The notes beneath the pieces are model-generated. The model worked only from the letters and a program-made list of their open reading frames with translations, did no database searches and was not told where the DNA came from. Shown one piece after another: positions 28,017 through 38,118 of a stretch of 64,000 nt of DNA. The stretch's first letter is position 1, and the number at the start of each line of letters is the position of its first letter. Source of the DNA: Chloroflexi bacterium TSY (GTDB lineage Bacteria; Chloroflexota; Anaerolineae; Caldilineales; Caldilineaceae); assembly GCA_019217005.1 (NCBI GenBank), contig JAHBNG010000079.1:3266-67265 (forward strand). The letters run 5' to 3'. Both the position numbers and the translations under genes were made by a program.

Positions 28017-30797
28017 TTACTCTGCCACCAACACTTCGCTCAATGTCAACGCATCTCCGACTGCAGTCCCATCTGCCGTTGTAATTTGCAGGCGAGCGCC
28101 GCTTTCACGATCGTAAAGGCCAATCAGAAGTGGATAGTTTCCCGGCTCAGCGTCTGCGAAGATGGGCACGCGGTAGCGGTCCACAATCAAGTCGCCCGGT
28201 TGCCAAGTAGAGGTTGGTCGCCGATCACAATCTGGCTGACCATCAAGCTGACCCTGTTTGCGATTGGTTTCTGGATCGATGATCTGATTGAAAACAAAGT
28301 AATCGTTCTCAACCGTTGTCAGAGCTTTCCAATAGAGCGTAACCAAGACAGTGCTATCTGGTTGAACTTGCTGTTTTTCCAGCCGATAACCGACTAATTG
28401 GATAACGTCACCAAAGCGGAAGTCAACTAGCATTGAAGCGTCCAATGCTACATCGGGCATGACAACCGGCTCGGCAATCTCAAAGTTTGGTCCAGAGAGC
28501 GATTGGTCAAAATGTGCCTCATACTTTTCAATTTCAAAGAGCTGGATAGGAGCCGGTCCGTGGTCTTTTTGGTAAATCTCCAATCGCTTGTCGCCATTGA
28601 CGGTTACGACACCAAACAGTCCATAGTCGGTCTGCAAACGTTTACGCAATTCAGCCTGCTGATCACGTAGATGGAGATTGTGATCGTTGACGAAAAAGTA
28701 ATATTTATGATCGCGAAAACAGTTATCCCCATCACGCAAATACCAGTTCACCACGTGAGGTTTTGTGTTGGTCTGATAGGAGCCGTCAAGAACTCCCTCT
28801 TGGTAGAGTACCTCTACCGCCTTCCAGCCATTTTTCAACGGAAAACCAAAGATGCCCTGCTCGCTTGGCATGTCGAATGGCACCCAATACCCGTTCAGAC
28901 GCGCATCGGGCCAAAGGCGTAACCGCTCCACGCTGTGATCAATGAAGTATGCTTGGACATAGTTTCCAAAGTAGAATATCGCGACAATACCGCATAGAAT
29001 GCCCAACGTGTAGGAAGGGTTGCCAGGCCATTGTTTATTGATCCACCGCCACCCGGCAGCAATCGTACCTCCCACCAGGAGCGCCCACGGGATAAAAAAT
29101 GTGTAGACGTGAGTCCGTGGATCTTCCACAAAGAAGAGAGCCAGTAAAAAGAGAAGACCGAACCAGAGCCAGAGCAAAAGAGTGGGTTGGTTTGTTGGTG
29201 GGTTGGTTTGTTGGTGGGTTGTGGCGAACCCGATCGTGATGAGGGTGATACCGAAGAAGGCGAAGGCAAAATCGGTCTCGCCAAATTGAAGCCAGTTGGG
29301 TGACCAGACAAAGAGCAACAATCCAATGCCAATAAGAATTGCCAATAACCACCTTCTTTTCGAATCCCACCGTCTGAAGGTGAATGTTAGTGCGCCAAGC
29401 GTTCCAATAATGAGTAATGAGAGATAGGCCGTTGTGCTATAAAATGTTGTTCTCTGCACGAAGTCGACCAAATTATTATAGGGAAATGCGTCACCGACAC
29501 GGCTACTTGCCAGATAGCGGAAGGTATCTTGAAAGGTTGGATTGATGACAAATGGGAGATAAAAGCTGCCGACCAGCAAACTTGCTAACACCACAGCTGC
29601 AAGAACGGCTGAAAAGAATATCCTGTTCTCTAAACCTTGCCGCAGTTGCCACAGCAGCAAGGTTCCAGGGATCACCACCAAAGCTGCTTCATAGTGCGAC
29701 AACAAACCGACGCTGAATAGCAGAGCCACAAGCATTAGGCCACGCAATGTATGGGGACCCTGATTGCGCAATCCAGAATGATCGGATTGCGTGGCCAGCC
29801 GATAAAGCATCAAGACAACCAGCACCGACATCAGGAAAATGATGCTCTGGTATTGAACAATGCGCGCAAAGGCAATGAAGTAGCCATCAAAGGAGAGAAG
29901 CATGGCAGCGACCCAACCGGCTAGCGGACCGAGCAACCGCGTACCAAGAATGAAAAGTGCCAACAGTGCCGTCAGATTCGCAAAGGCAAACAGAAAGCGA
30001 GCAGTGGCTTCAGTCAACTGGCCGGTTAGTGCATAAACAACCGCAGGAATTAAGATTTCAGTTGGTCCTTTGCGATGTAAAAACAGAACATCATCATAGC
30101 CTTGAATCACTGCCGCGGCGCGCAGAACCGCCCGCGCTTCATCTCCCTGAAACTCGGAATATCCAAGATTGGCAAAGCGAAAATAGGCACCAAAGAGGAG
30201 CACCAGTAACACGCCTGTCCACAGCCAAACTTGAGATTGTCCATAAGCAGGAGGACTGATTTGGGTAGGTTCATTTCTCTGTTCGATGCCATCATGAAGA
30301 GTAGAGTGAGTGGCGCGCTCTTTGCCAAAGAGTTTTGGTCGAATATCTAAGTTGCTTTCAGCGCATAAAACCAATATCAACAGATCGAACGTCACTAAGA
30401 CAACAACAAAGTTGAGACCGCCAGGTAGATAGCTCAAGAAGAGCATGGTCATCACGGCCAGTGCAAAACCTGTTCCAATGATGAGCGTGCCTTGTTCGAG
30501 TCGACCGAACAAGGAGTACTCTTGTCGATGAACGACGGTCTGATCCAAAGGGCTCTGTGACGATGCTTTTTCTCTCAGAAATCTGGTTTGATGCACGACC
30601 ACATTTCGGACGGGTTCTAAACGTTGCGTGAGTAGATATCCAGGGAGAAGAATGGCCACAACCAAAAGAGCCGCAACGCGCCACTCCAGCGGCGCTTGAC
30701 TGAGGAGCAAGCCGTTACCAGCAATCAATACGATGAGTATGGCAAACAGATTCAATCGACGATTCACTATCAATCGCCTTATCGCGGTGTTGATCAT
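28017..30797 (-). CDS. GT39-family membrane glycosyltransferase, type B
   Basis: A 926-residue multi-pass protein. Type B enzymes here carry SEFQGDEARAVLRAAAVI and LHRKGPTEILIPAVVYALTG, where the DE pair is the likely catalytic base. About 13-14 TMs reach to near residue 560. An extracytoplasmic tail ends in DAEPGNYPLLIGLYDRESG. It is a close paralogue of 33988. The ATG at 30797 has GGGAAAAAG upstream. The 177-base gap before the DUF4185 gene shows nothing further. It probably transfers a hexose from polyprenyl phosphate to surface protein or polysaccharide; the GT2 enzyme at 36845 could make that donor. Confidence 0.85.
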   Translation of the reverse strand: MINTAIRRLIVNRRLNLFAILIVLIAGNGLLLSQAPLEWRVAALLVVAILLPGYLLTQRLEPVRNVVVHQTRFLREKASSQSPLDQTVVHRQEYSLFGRLEQGTLIIGTGFALAVMTMLFLSYLPGGLNFVVVLVTFDLLILVLCAESNLDIRPKLFGKERATHSTLHDGIEQRNEPTQISPPAYGQSQVWLWTGVLLVLLFGAYFRFANLGYSEFQGDEARAVLRAAAVIQGYDDVLFLHRKGPTEILIPAVVYALTGQLTEATARFLFAFANLTALLALFILGTRLLGPLAGWVAAMLLSFDGYFIAFARIVQYQSIIFLMSVLVVLMLYRLATQSDHSGLRNQGPHTLRGLMLVALLFSVGLLSHYEAALVVIPGTLLLWQLRQGLENRIFFSAVLAAVVLASLLVGSFYLPFVINPTFQDTFRYLASSRVGDAFPYNNLVDFVQRTTFYSTTAYLSLLIIGTLGALTFTFRRWDSKRRWLLAILIGIGLLLFVWSPNWLQFGETDFAFAFFGITLITIGFATTHQQTNPPTNQPTLLLWLWFGLLFLLALFFVEDPRTHVYTFFIPWALLVGGTIAAGWRWINKQWPGNPSYTLGILCGIVAIFYFGNYVQAYFIDHSVERLRLWPDARLNGYWVPFDMPSEQGIFGFPLKNGWKAVEVLYQEGVLDGSYQTNTKPHVVNWYLRDGDNCFRDHKYYFFVNDHNLHLRDQQAELRKRLQTDYGLFGVVTVNGDKRLEIYQKDHGPAPIQLFEIEKYEAHFDQSLSGPNFEIAEPVVMPDVALDASMLVDFRFGDVIQLVGYRLEKQQVQPDSTVLVTLYWKALTTVENDYFVFNQIIDPETNRKQGQLDGQPDCDRRPTSTWQPGDLIVDRYRVPIFADAEPGNYPLLIGLYDRESGARLQITTADGTAVGDALTLSEVLVAE

Positions 30798-30819
30798 CTT
30801 TTTCCCAATGGCACAATCA

Positions 30820-31238
30820 ATCGTAGGTCCCGTCTCCGGCGGGACAAGTGTACTATTTTATGAGATCGACACCTGAGCTGTTCGGTTCATTCGCGACCCC
30901 CGTTTGGCCTACATCTCTCCCGTATCAGCGACTGCGAGTGGTCGCGATGTAGCCGATTTCTAGAGGTGTCGATGTCCTAGAACAATACACAAGCGTCAAG
31001 CGATCGACCTCTTTCATGTGCAGATCCAATGTTCTTGACGCTCGTCACTTCAGAGAAGTGACCTACGGTTGACTGACGCCGACGTGACTCTACAACGTTT
31101 GTGCTACAACATGTCCGAAGTGACGGAATATCGTAGGTCCCGTCTCTGGCGGGACAGGCACCAAGAGTGCGACCTCTTTCATGTGAAGATCCAGGGTTCT
31201 TATCGCTCGTCACTTCAGAGAAGTGACCTACGATTGAC
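30820..31238. repeat. Two copies of a CGTAGGTC...GACCTACG element, one with an internal insertion
   Basis: This 460-base gene-free gap holds two direct copies of an element bounded by CGTAGGTCCCGTCTC and AGAGAAGTGACCTACG. Copy 2 is about 31131-31238. Copy 1 (30820-31070) is split by about 110 bases that are themselves palindromic (ATCGACACCT / AGGTGTCGAT, with CTACATC / GATGTAG inside). Nested insertion of small elements is the simplest reading. Confidence 0.65.
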
Positions 31239-31260
31239 TAATGCCCACATTACTTTATGA

Positions 31261-33984
31261 TTACTTTATGGCAAATTCCGTGGCGAGGAACGCATCACCC
31301 ATACCTTGTCCATCTCTTTGGATCGGGAGCCGCTCTCCCGTTTCTAATTGATACATCCCCACGAAGACTTTGTAGTCCCCCGGCGAGGCTGTCTCTGGAA
31401 CTTGAAGCCTGACTCGGTCGACAATTGGCTGGTCTTGCCGCCAACGGGTCGTTGGCAAAAAGCCTGCCAAGGGCGGCTGATCGTGCTGTGTCAGCAGCTG
31501 CCCATCAGAACCAACGACATGTACAAATACCGTGTAATCAACAGCAATTGGACCCAGCGCTTGCCAGCTTAACGCAACGTCAACTGTGTCTCTCGGCTCA
31601 ACAGATAACGGTCCACCTCGATTAAAGTTCGTCTGATTCTCGTTGGACTGAGTCTGCAATGAAAATCCCGTCAACTGAATCTGTTCGTCCAATTCAATTG
31701 GTGGCTCCAGCGGATCAATCTGCTCAGCACTGTAACTTCCAATCGTCACGTAATCCAATGCCAACCATTCGCCAAGGAGCATTCCGGTTGCGGTTTGGAC
31801 AGCAACCAAATTTGATGATGTGGCGGGGCTATAAAAAGCCACATCAAGTCGATAGATTCCTGATGTGGTGACAGGGGGTATCAAGAGCTGATGACCATCG
31901 GGCCAAGTCTCGTTCAGAGGCCAAGTCGATGTGGGCGCCCCCCAGGGCCACCCCTCACTGCGCACGACTTCGCGTCCGTCTACACCGATCAGTCGGATCA
32001 CGACGGTCAAATTCTCTTCCATCGCGCCCAAACCGACAAAATAGAGCGTTGTTGGCAATACGTCACCTGGTTGGAGCACGTTGGAGGGAAGTTGATAGGA
32101 GACCAAGCGAATCAGACTCTCTGATGTCGAATCTGCCTGGTTACCTTCATTTTGTGCTGCGTCATCTGGTGGTATCGTTGGATAGCGCCATTCCGTGACA
32201 TACTCTGGCAGAGGGACGGTGGATAAGTCGAAAATGTGCGCATACTCAAGTTCATCAATTGTGATCCGATGCAGCGGCTCCAAGCGTTCAAAGTATGCAA
32301 CTTGACGAGGTGAAGGCAATCTGCGTTGCCAATCTTGGGCATAGAGCACAGCGTAATCTGCTTCATGCCAAAAATAGATCGGCAATGTTGTTCCAGAGAA
32401 AAAGTATGAGAATGGTCCGTTTGTGTAGGCCGACGCCACGACTGTTTGCTCAACAAGACGCTCATCGCCAATTTCCTTGGTTAATTGAGCAGCCGCCCGA
32501 TCGGCCCCCTCCCCCCAACCGACCATCATCACGTCAGTTGCCTCTGTTGTTCGGCCCATGAAGGGGTTATAATAGTTTAAATAATAGGGATAGGTTGCGA
32601 AAGAGAAGCTAGCCTGTATCACAATTAGGACAACGACTGCACCATTGATCATGCTCTGCTGCCATCGAAATTCGAAACGGTTGGTCAACCACTGCAAAAA
32701 GCCGATCCACCCAATAGCAGCAACCAAATCCAATGCAGGATAAACTGGCAACAGATAGCGGTCAAACTTCTTGGCACCAAGACTCATAAAAAGATAAAAG
32801 AAAAGTGCATAGAGTAGAAATATGTACATATTGACGATCGGAAACCTTTGATGGCTATACGAAATCCTTTGGGTAGTAAACCACCCTTTTAGAACGGCAT
32901 GATGACCCTCACCCCAAGATGGACCTGCTGCACCTCCACTCATGCCATCATACTGCACCCCCTGCCGAATCCCGATCACAAACGCCAATAGCAAACCGAT
33001 CAGTGTAATCGGCGTTGTACGCCACAGGAAGGTGATCGGATAAAAGAGCCAACCTGGATCGCCACTGAAGACAGTTCCATTGAAAAATGTCGGTTTAGAG
33101 TGTCCACCCGCAGCATATGTCGAGGCGGCATCCAACACGCGACTCAGACTATCGAGGGGAGCCACCCACATGGCCGGCCACAAAACTGTAAACGTTCCCA
33201 TGCCGATCAGCACCCAGATCAGTCCGGCGACGAGCAACTCTTTGATCGTCAAGTGCTTGATTGCGTCTTCTCCGCTGGGTTTTTGGCTCTGTCTCCTTTG
33301 CCATTGCACATTGCCCAGGGCACTCAACGCAACCAGCCCACAAAATGGAATAAGAAATAGCCCTGGTGAACGAGTCAGCCAAGCCAGCCCTGCCGCAGTC
33401 CCAGAAAGAATCAGCATCCACCAGGCACCGTGACGGGTGAACGCCAGGAAGGCCAGGAGGGCCTGCAACATAAAGCTGCTCAGCAGACCATCCAGGTGAA
33501 GCAAGCGTGACAAACCAACATGAAACGGCGCAAGGGCAATCAACCCAAACCCCATCAGAGCAGCCTGCCACCCCAAAAGCCGAACAGCAAACCAAAACGA
33601 CGTCGTTAAGGCAAGCGTAATCATCAGAACCACAAACTGCCGCCCAGCCGCCAATAGATCGATGGGCCGATATCCCTGAGATTCCAGAAATGGCTCGATC
33701 TCCTCGGTCAGCCAGCCAAATTGGCCAGGGGCTTGCTCAGCATAGGCAGGATATGTGCGCACAAATCCCAACAAGCCAGCCCATGTGACGGTTACACCAG
33801 GATGATGGCGCTGGAAAGTTTGGGCATAGTCACCGTGAGCAAACGCCTGATAAAAATTACCAGAACGCGTGAGCCAGGCATGCTCGTCGGCTGTCACAAA
33901 ACGATCTAACGCAATCCCGCGTGGCAGCCAGATCATGCCGCCAACCACTAAGATCCACACAAGGGAAGTCACAATGCGGGGCAC
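31261..33984 (-). CDS. GT39-family membrane glycosyltransferase, type A
   Basis: A 907-residue paralogue of 23028. Key stretches are RFVTADEHAWLTRSGNFYQA, HHPGVTVTWAGLLG, then LGAKKFDRYLLPVYPALDLV at the end of the TM domain, and a long extracytoplasmic tail ending PETASPGDYKVFVGMYQLET. The start is a GTG (33984) lying 3 bases after the stop of the type B gene at 33988, so the pair is translationally coupled. The downstream gap contains the nested repeats at 30820-31238. Confidence 0.85.
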   Translation of the reverse strand: MPRIVTSLVWILVVGGMIWLPRGIALDRFVTADEHAWLTRSGNFYQAFAHGDYAQTFQRHHPGVTVTWAGLLGFVRTYPAYAEQAPGQFGWLTEEIEPFLESQGYRPIDLLAAGRQFVVLMITLALTTSFWFAVRLLGWQAALMGFGLIALAPFHVGLSRLLHLDGLLSSFMLQALLAFLAFTRHGAWWMLILSGTAAGLAWLTRSPGLFLIPFCGLVALSALGNVQWQRRQSQKPSGEDAIKHLTIKELLVAGLIWVLIGMGTFTVLWPAMWVAPLDSLSRVLDAASTYAAGGHSKPTFFNGTVFSGDPGWLFYPITFLWRTTPITLIGLLLAFVIGIRQGVQYDGMSGGAAGPSWGEGHHAVLKGWFTTQRISYSHQRFPIVNMYIFLLYALFFYLFMSLGAKKFDRYLLPVYPALDLVAAIGWIGFLQWLTNRFEFRWQQSMINGAVVVLIVIQASFSFATYPYYLNYYNPFMGRTTEATDVMMVGWGEGADRAAAQLTKEIGDERLVEQTVVASAYTNGPFSYFFSGTTLPIYFWHEADYAVLYAQDWQRRLPSPRQVAYFERLEPLHRITIDELEYAHIFDLSTVPLPEYVTEWRYPTIPPDDAAQNEGNQADSTSESLIRLVSYQLPSNVLQPGDVLPTTLYFVGLGAMEENLTVVIRLIGVDGREVVRSEGWPWGAPTSTWPLNETWPDGHQLLIPPVTTSGIYRLDVAFYSPATSSNLVAVQTATGMLLGEWLALDYVTIGSYSAEQIDPLEPPIELDEQIQLTGFSLQTQSNENQTNFNRGGPLSVEPRDTVDVALSWQALGPIAVDYTVFVHVVGSDGQLLTQHDQPPLAGFLPTTRWRQDQPIVDRVRLQVPETASPGDYKVFVGMYQLETGERLPIQRDGQGMGDAFLATEFAIK

Positions 33985-33987
33985 AGT

Positions 33988-36654
33988 TCACTCTACCACA
34001 ATCTCTGTCAGAACGAGCGAATCGCCCATCGGTTGGTCGTCGCGCGTTGAGATCGGCAAGCGTTCACCAGTTTCCCGGTCGTAGAGACCAATTAACAATG
34101 TGTACGTTCCAGGAATCGCATCAGGAAAAACGGAGACCCAATGGCGGTCAGCAATCAACTCGTTTGGCAGCCAGGAATTTGTTGGGCGACGATTGCAGAC
34201 CGGCTCACCATCGCGTTGTCCCGCTTTGCGAAAATCGCTCGGATCAATGATTTGATTGAAGGCGGTGTAGGCACGTTCGACCGGAGCAGCACTCTGCCAG
34301 TAGAGCGTCACAACCAGATCCCGTCTGGGTTGGACAGTTGTGGCATTCACACGATACCCCTTCAGCCAGATTGAGTCGCCAAAGCGTAGATCAAGAGGAT
34401 GTTGGATTGTTTGCTCCGCAAGGGCTGGAGCAATCGAGCCACTTCGTTCAAAGGTTGGTCCCGCGAGCCGCTCATCAAAAGCATCTTGGTACTCGTCATG
34501 CACAAACATTTGTGGTGAGGGCGCATCGTTTGTGGAACGCTCAATGTCACGTTGATAAATGTGCAACCTCTGTTGACCATTCACTTGAACAGTGCCAAAT
34601 AATTGATACTCTTCCTCTAGGCCTTGTTGTAATTCAAGCAACCCATCCGCCTCGGCCGGTTCCACAGCGTGGCTAAAGATGAAATATTTGTGATCGCGTG
34701 GACAATAAGAGCGACCACGCGTATACCAATCACTCACCGCATCCCGCCCATTGGTCTCAAAAGCACCCTCTAATAAACCCTCCTCATAAAGCACCCCCAC
34801 GGTTTTCCAACCATTGCGAAAGGGGAAACCAAAGATCGACATATTGGTCGGCATTTCGTATGGCACCCAGTAACCACGCGGTCGATTTTCACGCCAGGTG
34901 CGCAGGATCTCCACGTCTGTATGACTAAAGTACCAGTATTCATACGTACCAAAAAGGAGCAGGGCGCTGACAGCAACCGGAATGCCGATAGTCATAGCCA
35001 TTCGCCGACCGAGCCCATTCTGCAACCAACGCCAAATCTGGCTAAGCATCAGTCCCGCCACCAATGCCCAACCGATGAAAAAACCATAGACATGAGTGTT
35101 GGGGGTGCGCACAAAGAAGAGAGAAAGGATCATGGGCGCACCAAACCAGATCCAGGCTACACGCTCTTCGGTGGGGAAATTGGGTAGGAACCAAGCAAGC
35201 AGCAATATGAATGCAAAAAAGATCCACGTATAGTCGTTACTTTCTTCTGGTAGGGTAGAAATTGTCAGCCAATCTGGGATCAAAATCGTTAGCATCACAC
35301 CTGCCAAAAATAGCGCAATCACAAGGGTGCGCCAAGGACGAACCAATCCGCGCCAGTAGATGAGTACCACGGCACCGACCGCCAAGCCAACTAGGGTAAA
35401 GAAATAGTAACTACTGCTGTAGAGCATGGTGCGCTCAAAGACATCGACCAAGTTGTTGTAGGGAAAGCTGCCACCGATCCGGTTGACACTGATGTAGGCA
35501 TATGTGATCGCAAAGTTTGGGTTGAGGACAAATGGAATGTAGAAGCTCGCGACAATCAAAGCGCCCACGAGAATGGGCAGGAGCAGCGCGGACAGCAAGC
35601 TCGACAACGATACACCATTCTGCCATATTCGATAGAGTAGATATAGACAGGGAAAGATGACAAAAACTGCTTCATAGTGGGATAACAACCCAGTGCCCAA
35701 AAGCAGGGCAGCAAGCATGAAATAACATCTCAAAACAAAAGGTTGGGCGAAGAACTCTGAAGTTAGCCGCGAAAAGATCAAAACGACCAACACAACCATC
35801 AAAAAGACAACGCTCTGATACTGTACAATGTGCGCAAAGCCAATAAAGTAGCCATCAACAGCCAATAACATAGCCGCAGACCACCCCCCTAGATCCCCAA
35901 AGAGCCGTTGACCGAGCAGGAAGAGCGCAAAAAGAGCGGCAAAATTCGCAATTGCAAAGGGCAAGCGTGCGGTGGCTTCGTCAATTCGACCGAGCATCGA
36001 GTAGATTACCGTCGGCAACACGATCTCAGTTGGACCCTTTTTGTGACCCAGAAGAGCATCGGGATGACCTTGGATTGTCTCGGCGGCCCGCAACATGGCG
36101 CGTGCTTCATCACCTTGAAATTCCGAATAGCTTAAGTCAATAAATCGTAGATAGCCACCGACCAACGCAAGCAACAATAAACCGACAACAGGCCAGATCG
36201 AAACGTTTTGACGAAAAGGAGTGAATAAATTAGTCAGCGCAGTTGCAGGCTCATTTCGATGTGTAATAACACGGCGCAACAAAAGCACAACAAGTAGCAG
36301 ATCAAACGCGAGAAAAGTATGCCAGCGCGCAATCCCACCTGGCAGATAGCTTAATCCCAGCATGATCAAAACAATGCACGCATAACCAACTCCAAGACCG
36401 TACAGCAATCTCTCCGACATCGACAACGTCTGATCAATATGACCAACAATCCAATCAACCAGAAGCAAACCAGGTAGCAAACCGGTCAAGATTAGCACGG
36501 CAGCTGTGCGCCAAATCAACGGTAAGTCAGAGAAGATCACGACATGGGTCGCCAAAACAACGATCGCGATAGCAATCACAATGTTGCGCTGGTTCACCAA
36601 TTTGAGAGAAAGCCCGGACAATCTTTTTTCTTGTTCAATGAATCTCACGGTCAT
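33988..36654 (-). CDS. GT39-family membrane glycosyltransferase, type B
   Basis: An 888-residue protein from the ATG at 36654. A longer frame to 36720 would run through a strong palindrome and is less likely. It has YSEFQGDEARAMLRAAETI and GHKKGPTEIVLPTVIYSMLG, about 13 TMs, and a beta-rich tail with PDAIPGTYTLLIGLYDRETG. It is the first gene of the coupled pair with 31261. The duplicate pairing B-A here and B...A at 28017/23028 suggests block duplication of the cluster. Confidence 0.85.
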   Translation of the reverse strand: MTVRFIEQEKRLSGLSLKLVNQRNIVIAIAIVVLATHVVIFSDLPLIWRTAAVLILTGLLPGLLLVDWIVGHIDQTLSMSERLLYGLGVGYACIVLIMLGLSYLPGGIARWHTFLAFDLLLVVLLLRRVITHRNEPATALTNLFTPFRQNVSIWPVVGLLLLALVGGYLRFIDLSYSEFQGDEARAMLRAAETIQGHPDALLGHKKGPTEIVLPTVIYSMLGRIDEATARLPFAIANFAALFALFLLGQRLFGDLGGWSAAMLLAVDGYFIGFAHIVQYQSVVFLMVVLVVLIFSRLTSEFFAQPFVLRCYFMLAALLLGTGLLSHYEAVFVIFPCLYLLYRIWQNGVSLSSLLSALLLPILVGALIVASFYIPFVLNPNFAITYAYISVNRIGGSFPYNNLVDVFERTMLYSSSYYFFTLVGLAVGAVVLIYWRGLVRPWRTLVIALFLAGVMLTILIPDWLTISTLPEESNDYTWIFFAFILLLAWFLPNFPTEERVAWIWFGAPMILSLFFVRTPNTHVYGFFIGWALVAGLMLSQIWRWLQNGLGRRMAMTIGIPVAVSALLLFGTYEYWYFSHTDVEILRTWRENRPRGYWVPYEMPTNMSIFGFPFRNGWKTVGVLYEEGLLEGAFETNGRDAVSDWYTRGRSYCPRDHKYFIFSHAVEPAEADGLLELQQGLEEEYQLFGTVQVNGQQRLHIYQRDIERSTNDAPSPQMFVHDEYQDAFDERLAGPTFERSGSIAPALAEQTIQHPLDLRFGDSIWLKGYRVNATTVQPRRDLVVTLYWQSAAPVERAYTAFNQIIDPSDFRKAGQRDGEPVCNRRPTNSWLPNELIADRHWVSVFPDAIPGTYTLLIGLYDRETGERLPISTRDDQPMGDSLVLTEIVVE

Positions 36655-36679
36655 TCTTGGGTGCTTACAGAGACGCCGC

Positions 36680-36735
36680 TTAAACTTCGGACAATAGGGC
36701 AATCTTCTGTCGGGAGACAATTGTCCGAAGTTTAA
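36680..36735. promoter_or_regulatory. Perfect 16-base inverted repeat between divergent genes
   Basis: TTAAACTTCGGACAAT (36680-36695) and ATTGTCCGAAGTTTAA (36720-36735) with 24 bases between. It lies before the GT39 gene start and about 110 bases before the divergent GT2 gene. It could be a leader hairpin, an operator or a tiny mobile element. Confidence 0.5.
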
Positions 36736-36844
36736 ATTACGTGGCGATTACATCCTTGGGTATTTTCCAAGCGCAAACTATAACACAGAATGCAACTGTT
36801 CGAATAGTTTGACAGACAGGAACATCTCAAATTAAACTGGCAGC

Positions 36845-37927
36845 ATGATCATTTATGGAGAACCAGATCTCTCGGTCGTTATTCCACTTTATAACGAAGA
36901 AGAGAGTATCCCAGAATTATATCGAGCCTTGACAGACGTTCTAGACGGAACAGTTCTTGAGGGGCAAAACGTTCGTTATGAGATTATCGTGGTCGATGAT
37001 GGCTCCACTGACCAAAGTTTTGCACGGTTGCGCGAGTTGGCGCTGAACGATGACCGCTTTAAGGTTATTCAGTTGCGGCGAAATTTTGGTCAGACGGCGG
37101 CATTTGCAGCTGGATTTGACTACGCGAAGGGCGATATCGTCATCACGATGGATGCCGATTTGCAAAATGATCCAGCCGATATTCCAAAGCTTCTGGTAAA
37201 GATGAACGAAGGCTATGATATTGTGAGTGGTTGGCGCAAAGATCGCAAGGATCGCTTTCTCGACCGTCGTCTACCCTCCATCATCGCCAATTCGCTGATC
37301 TCAAACATCACGGATGTGCGTTTACACGACTATGGTTGTTCGCTCAAGGCATATCGTCGCGACGTGCTCAAGGAGGTCCATCTCTACGGCGAAATGCACC
37401 GCTTTATTCCTGCCTTGGCCTCGCAGGTTGGAGGTTCATTGGCAGAGGTACCGGTCAATCACCGCGCGCGACAATACGGCACGTCCAAATATGGCATTGG
37501 CCGCACAATACGCGTCGTACTCGACCTTGTAACGGTCTGGTTTTTTGGCTCCTATGCCACACGTCCCCTTCACGTTTTTGGCACCCTTGGTCTTGGGTCA
37601 TTTGGTCTTGGGTTTCTTTTAGGTCTCTATCTAACACTGGTGAAATTCGTCTTTGGGGATGACATCGGGGGGCGTCCGCTGCTGGTTTTGGCCGTTTTGC
37701 TCGTGGTGGTCGGCGTGCAGCTCATCACAATGGGACTGCTCGGTGAAATGATTATTCGAACCTACCATGAAAGCCAAAGCAAGCCCATCTATGTTGTGCG
37801 CGAAGTGTTGAGTGCGCGGAACGCAGCGAACCAAGCAGACGTTGAGACAACGGTTCAACATAGGGGAAAGAGAAATAATTCTCTAAACCAGATGACCACG
37901 GCAAAAGCACCACCGAGCCATGCGTAA
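36845..37927 (+). CDS. GT2 polyprenyl-phosphate glycosyltransferase (DPM1/GtrB-like)
   Basis: A 360-residue family 2 enzyme. The GT-A domain has LSVVIPLYNEEESIPELY, IIVVDDGSTDQSF, RRNFGQTAAFAAGFDYAKGD and the metal-binding MDADLQNDP. VSGWRKDRKDRFLDRRLPS and the acceptor motif HRARQYGTSKYGIGRT follow. Two C-terminal TMs (about 235-260 and 275-300) place it at the membrane. It would transfer a nucleotide sugar onto undecaprenyl phosphate, giving the donor used by the four GT39 enzymes. It is transcribed divergently from them. The 190 bases after it contain small hairpins only. Confidence 0.9.
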   Translation: MIIYGEPDLSVVIPLYNEEESIPELYRALTDVLDGTVLEGQNVRYEIIVVDDGSTDQSFARLRELALNDDRFKVIQLRRNFGQTAAFAAGFDYAKGDIVITMDADLQNDPADIPKLLVKMNEGYDIVSGWRKDRKDRFLDRRLPSIIANSLISNITDVRLHDYGCSLKAYRRDVLKEVHLYGEMHRFIPALASQVGGSLAEVPVNHRARQYGTSKYGIGRTIRVVLDLVTVWFFGSYATRPLHVFGTLGLGSFGLGFLLGLYLTLVKFVFGDDIGGRPLLVLAVLLVVVGVQLITMGLLGEMIIRTYHESQSKPIYVVREVLSARNAANQADVETTVQHRGKRNNSLNQMTTAKAPPSHA

Positions 37928-38118
37928 TATGAGCCTTGGTCAAGAACCCATCCGAAAATGTGGCATTGTGGCAAAAGGCTAAGGACTCAAGTCCATCACG
38001 CGGCCGAAGCCGGGCGTTCACCTTCGTGGACTGATCTAAACGGACATTGTCTGCGAAGACAGACAGTCAGCACCGCTCCGAAACTGATTTCAATCTATCT
38101 GGATCGTTTTCAGATAAA

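Noticed and set aside
36655..36720. Longer N-terminus for the type B GT39 protein
   Set aside because: The 22 extra codons run through half of a perfect inverted repeat, and the paralogue does not have them.
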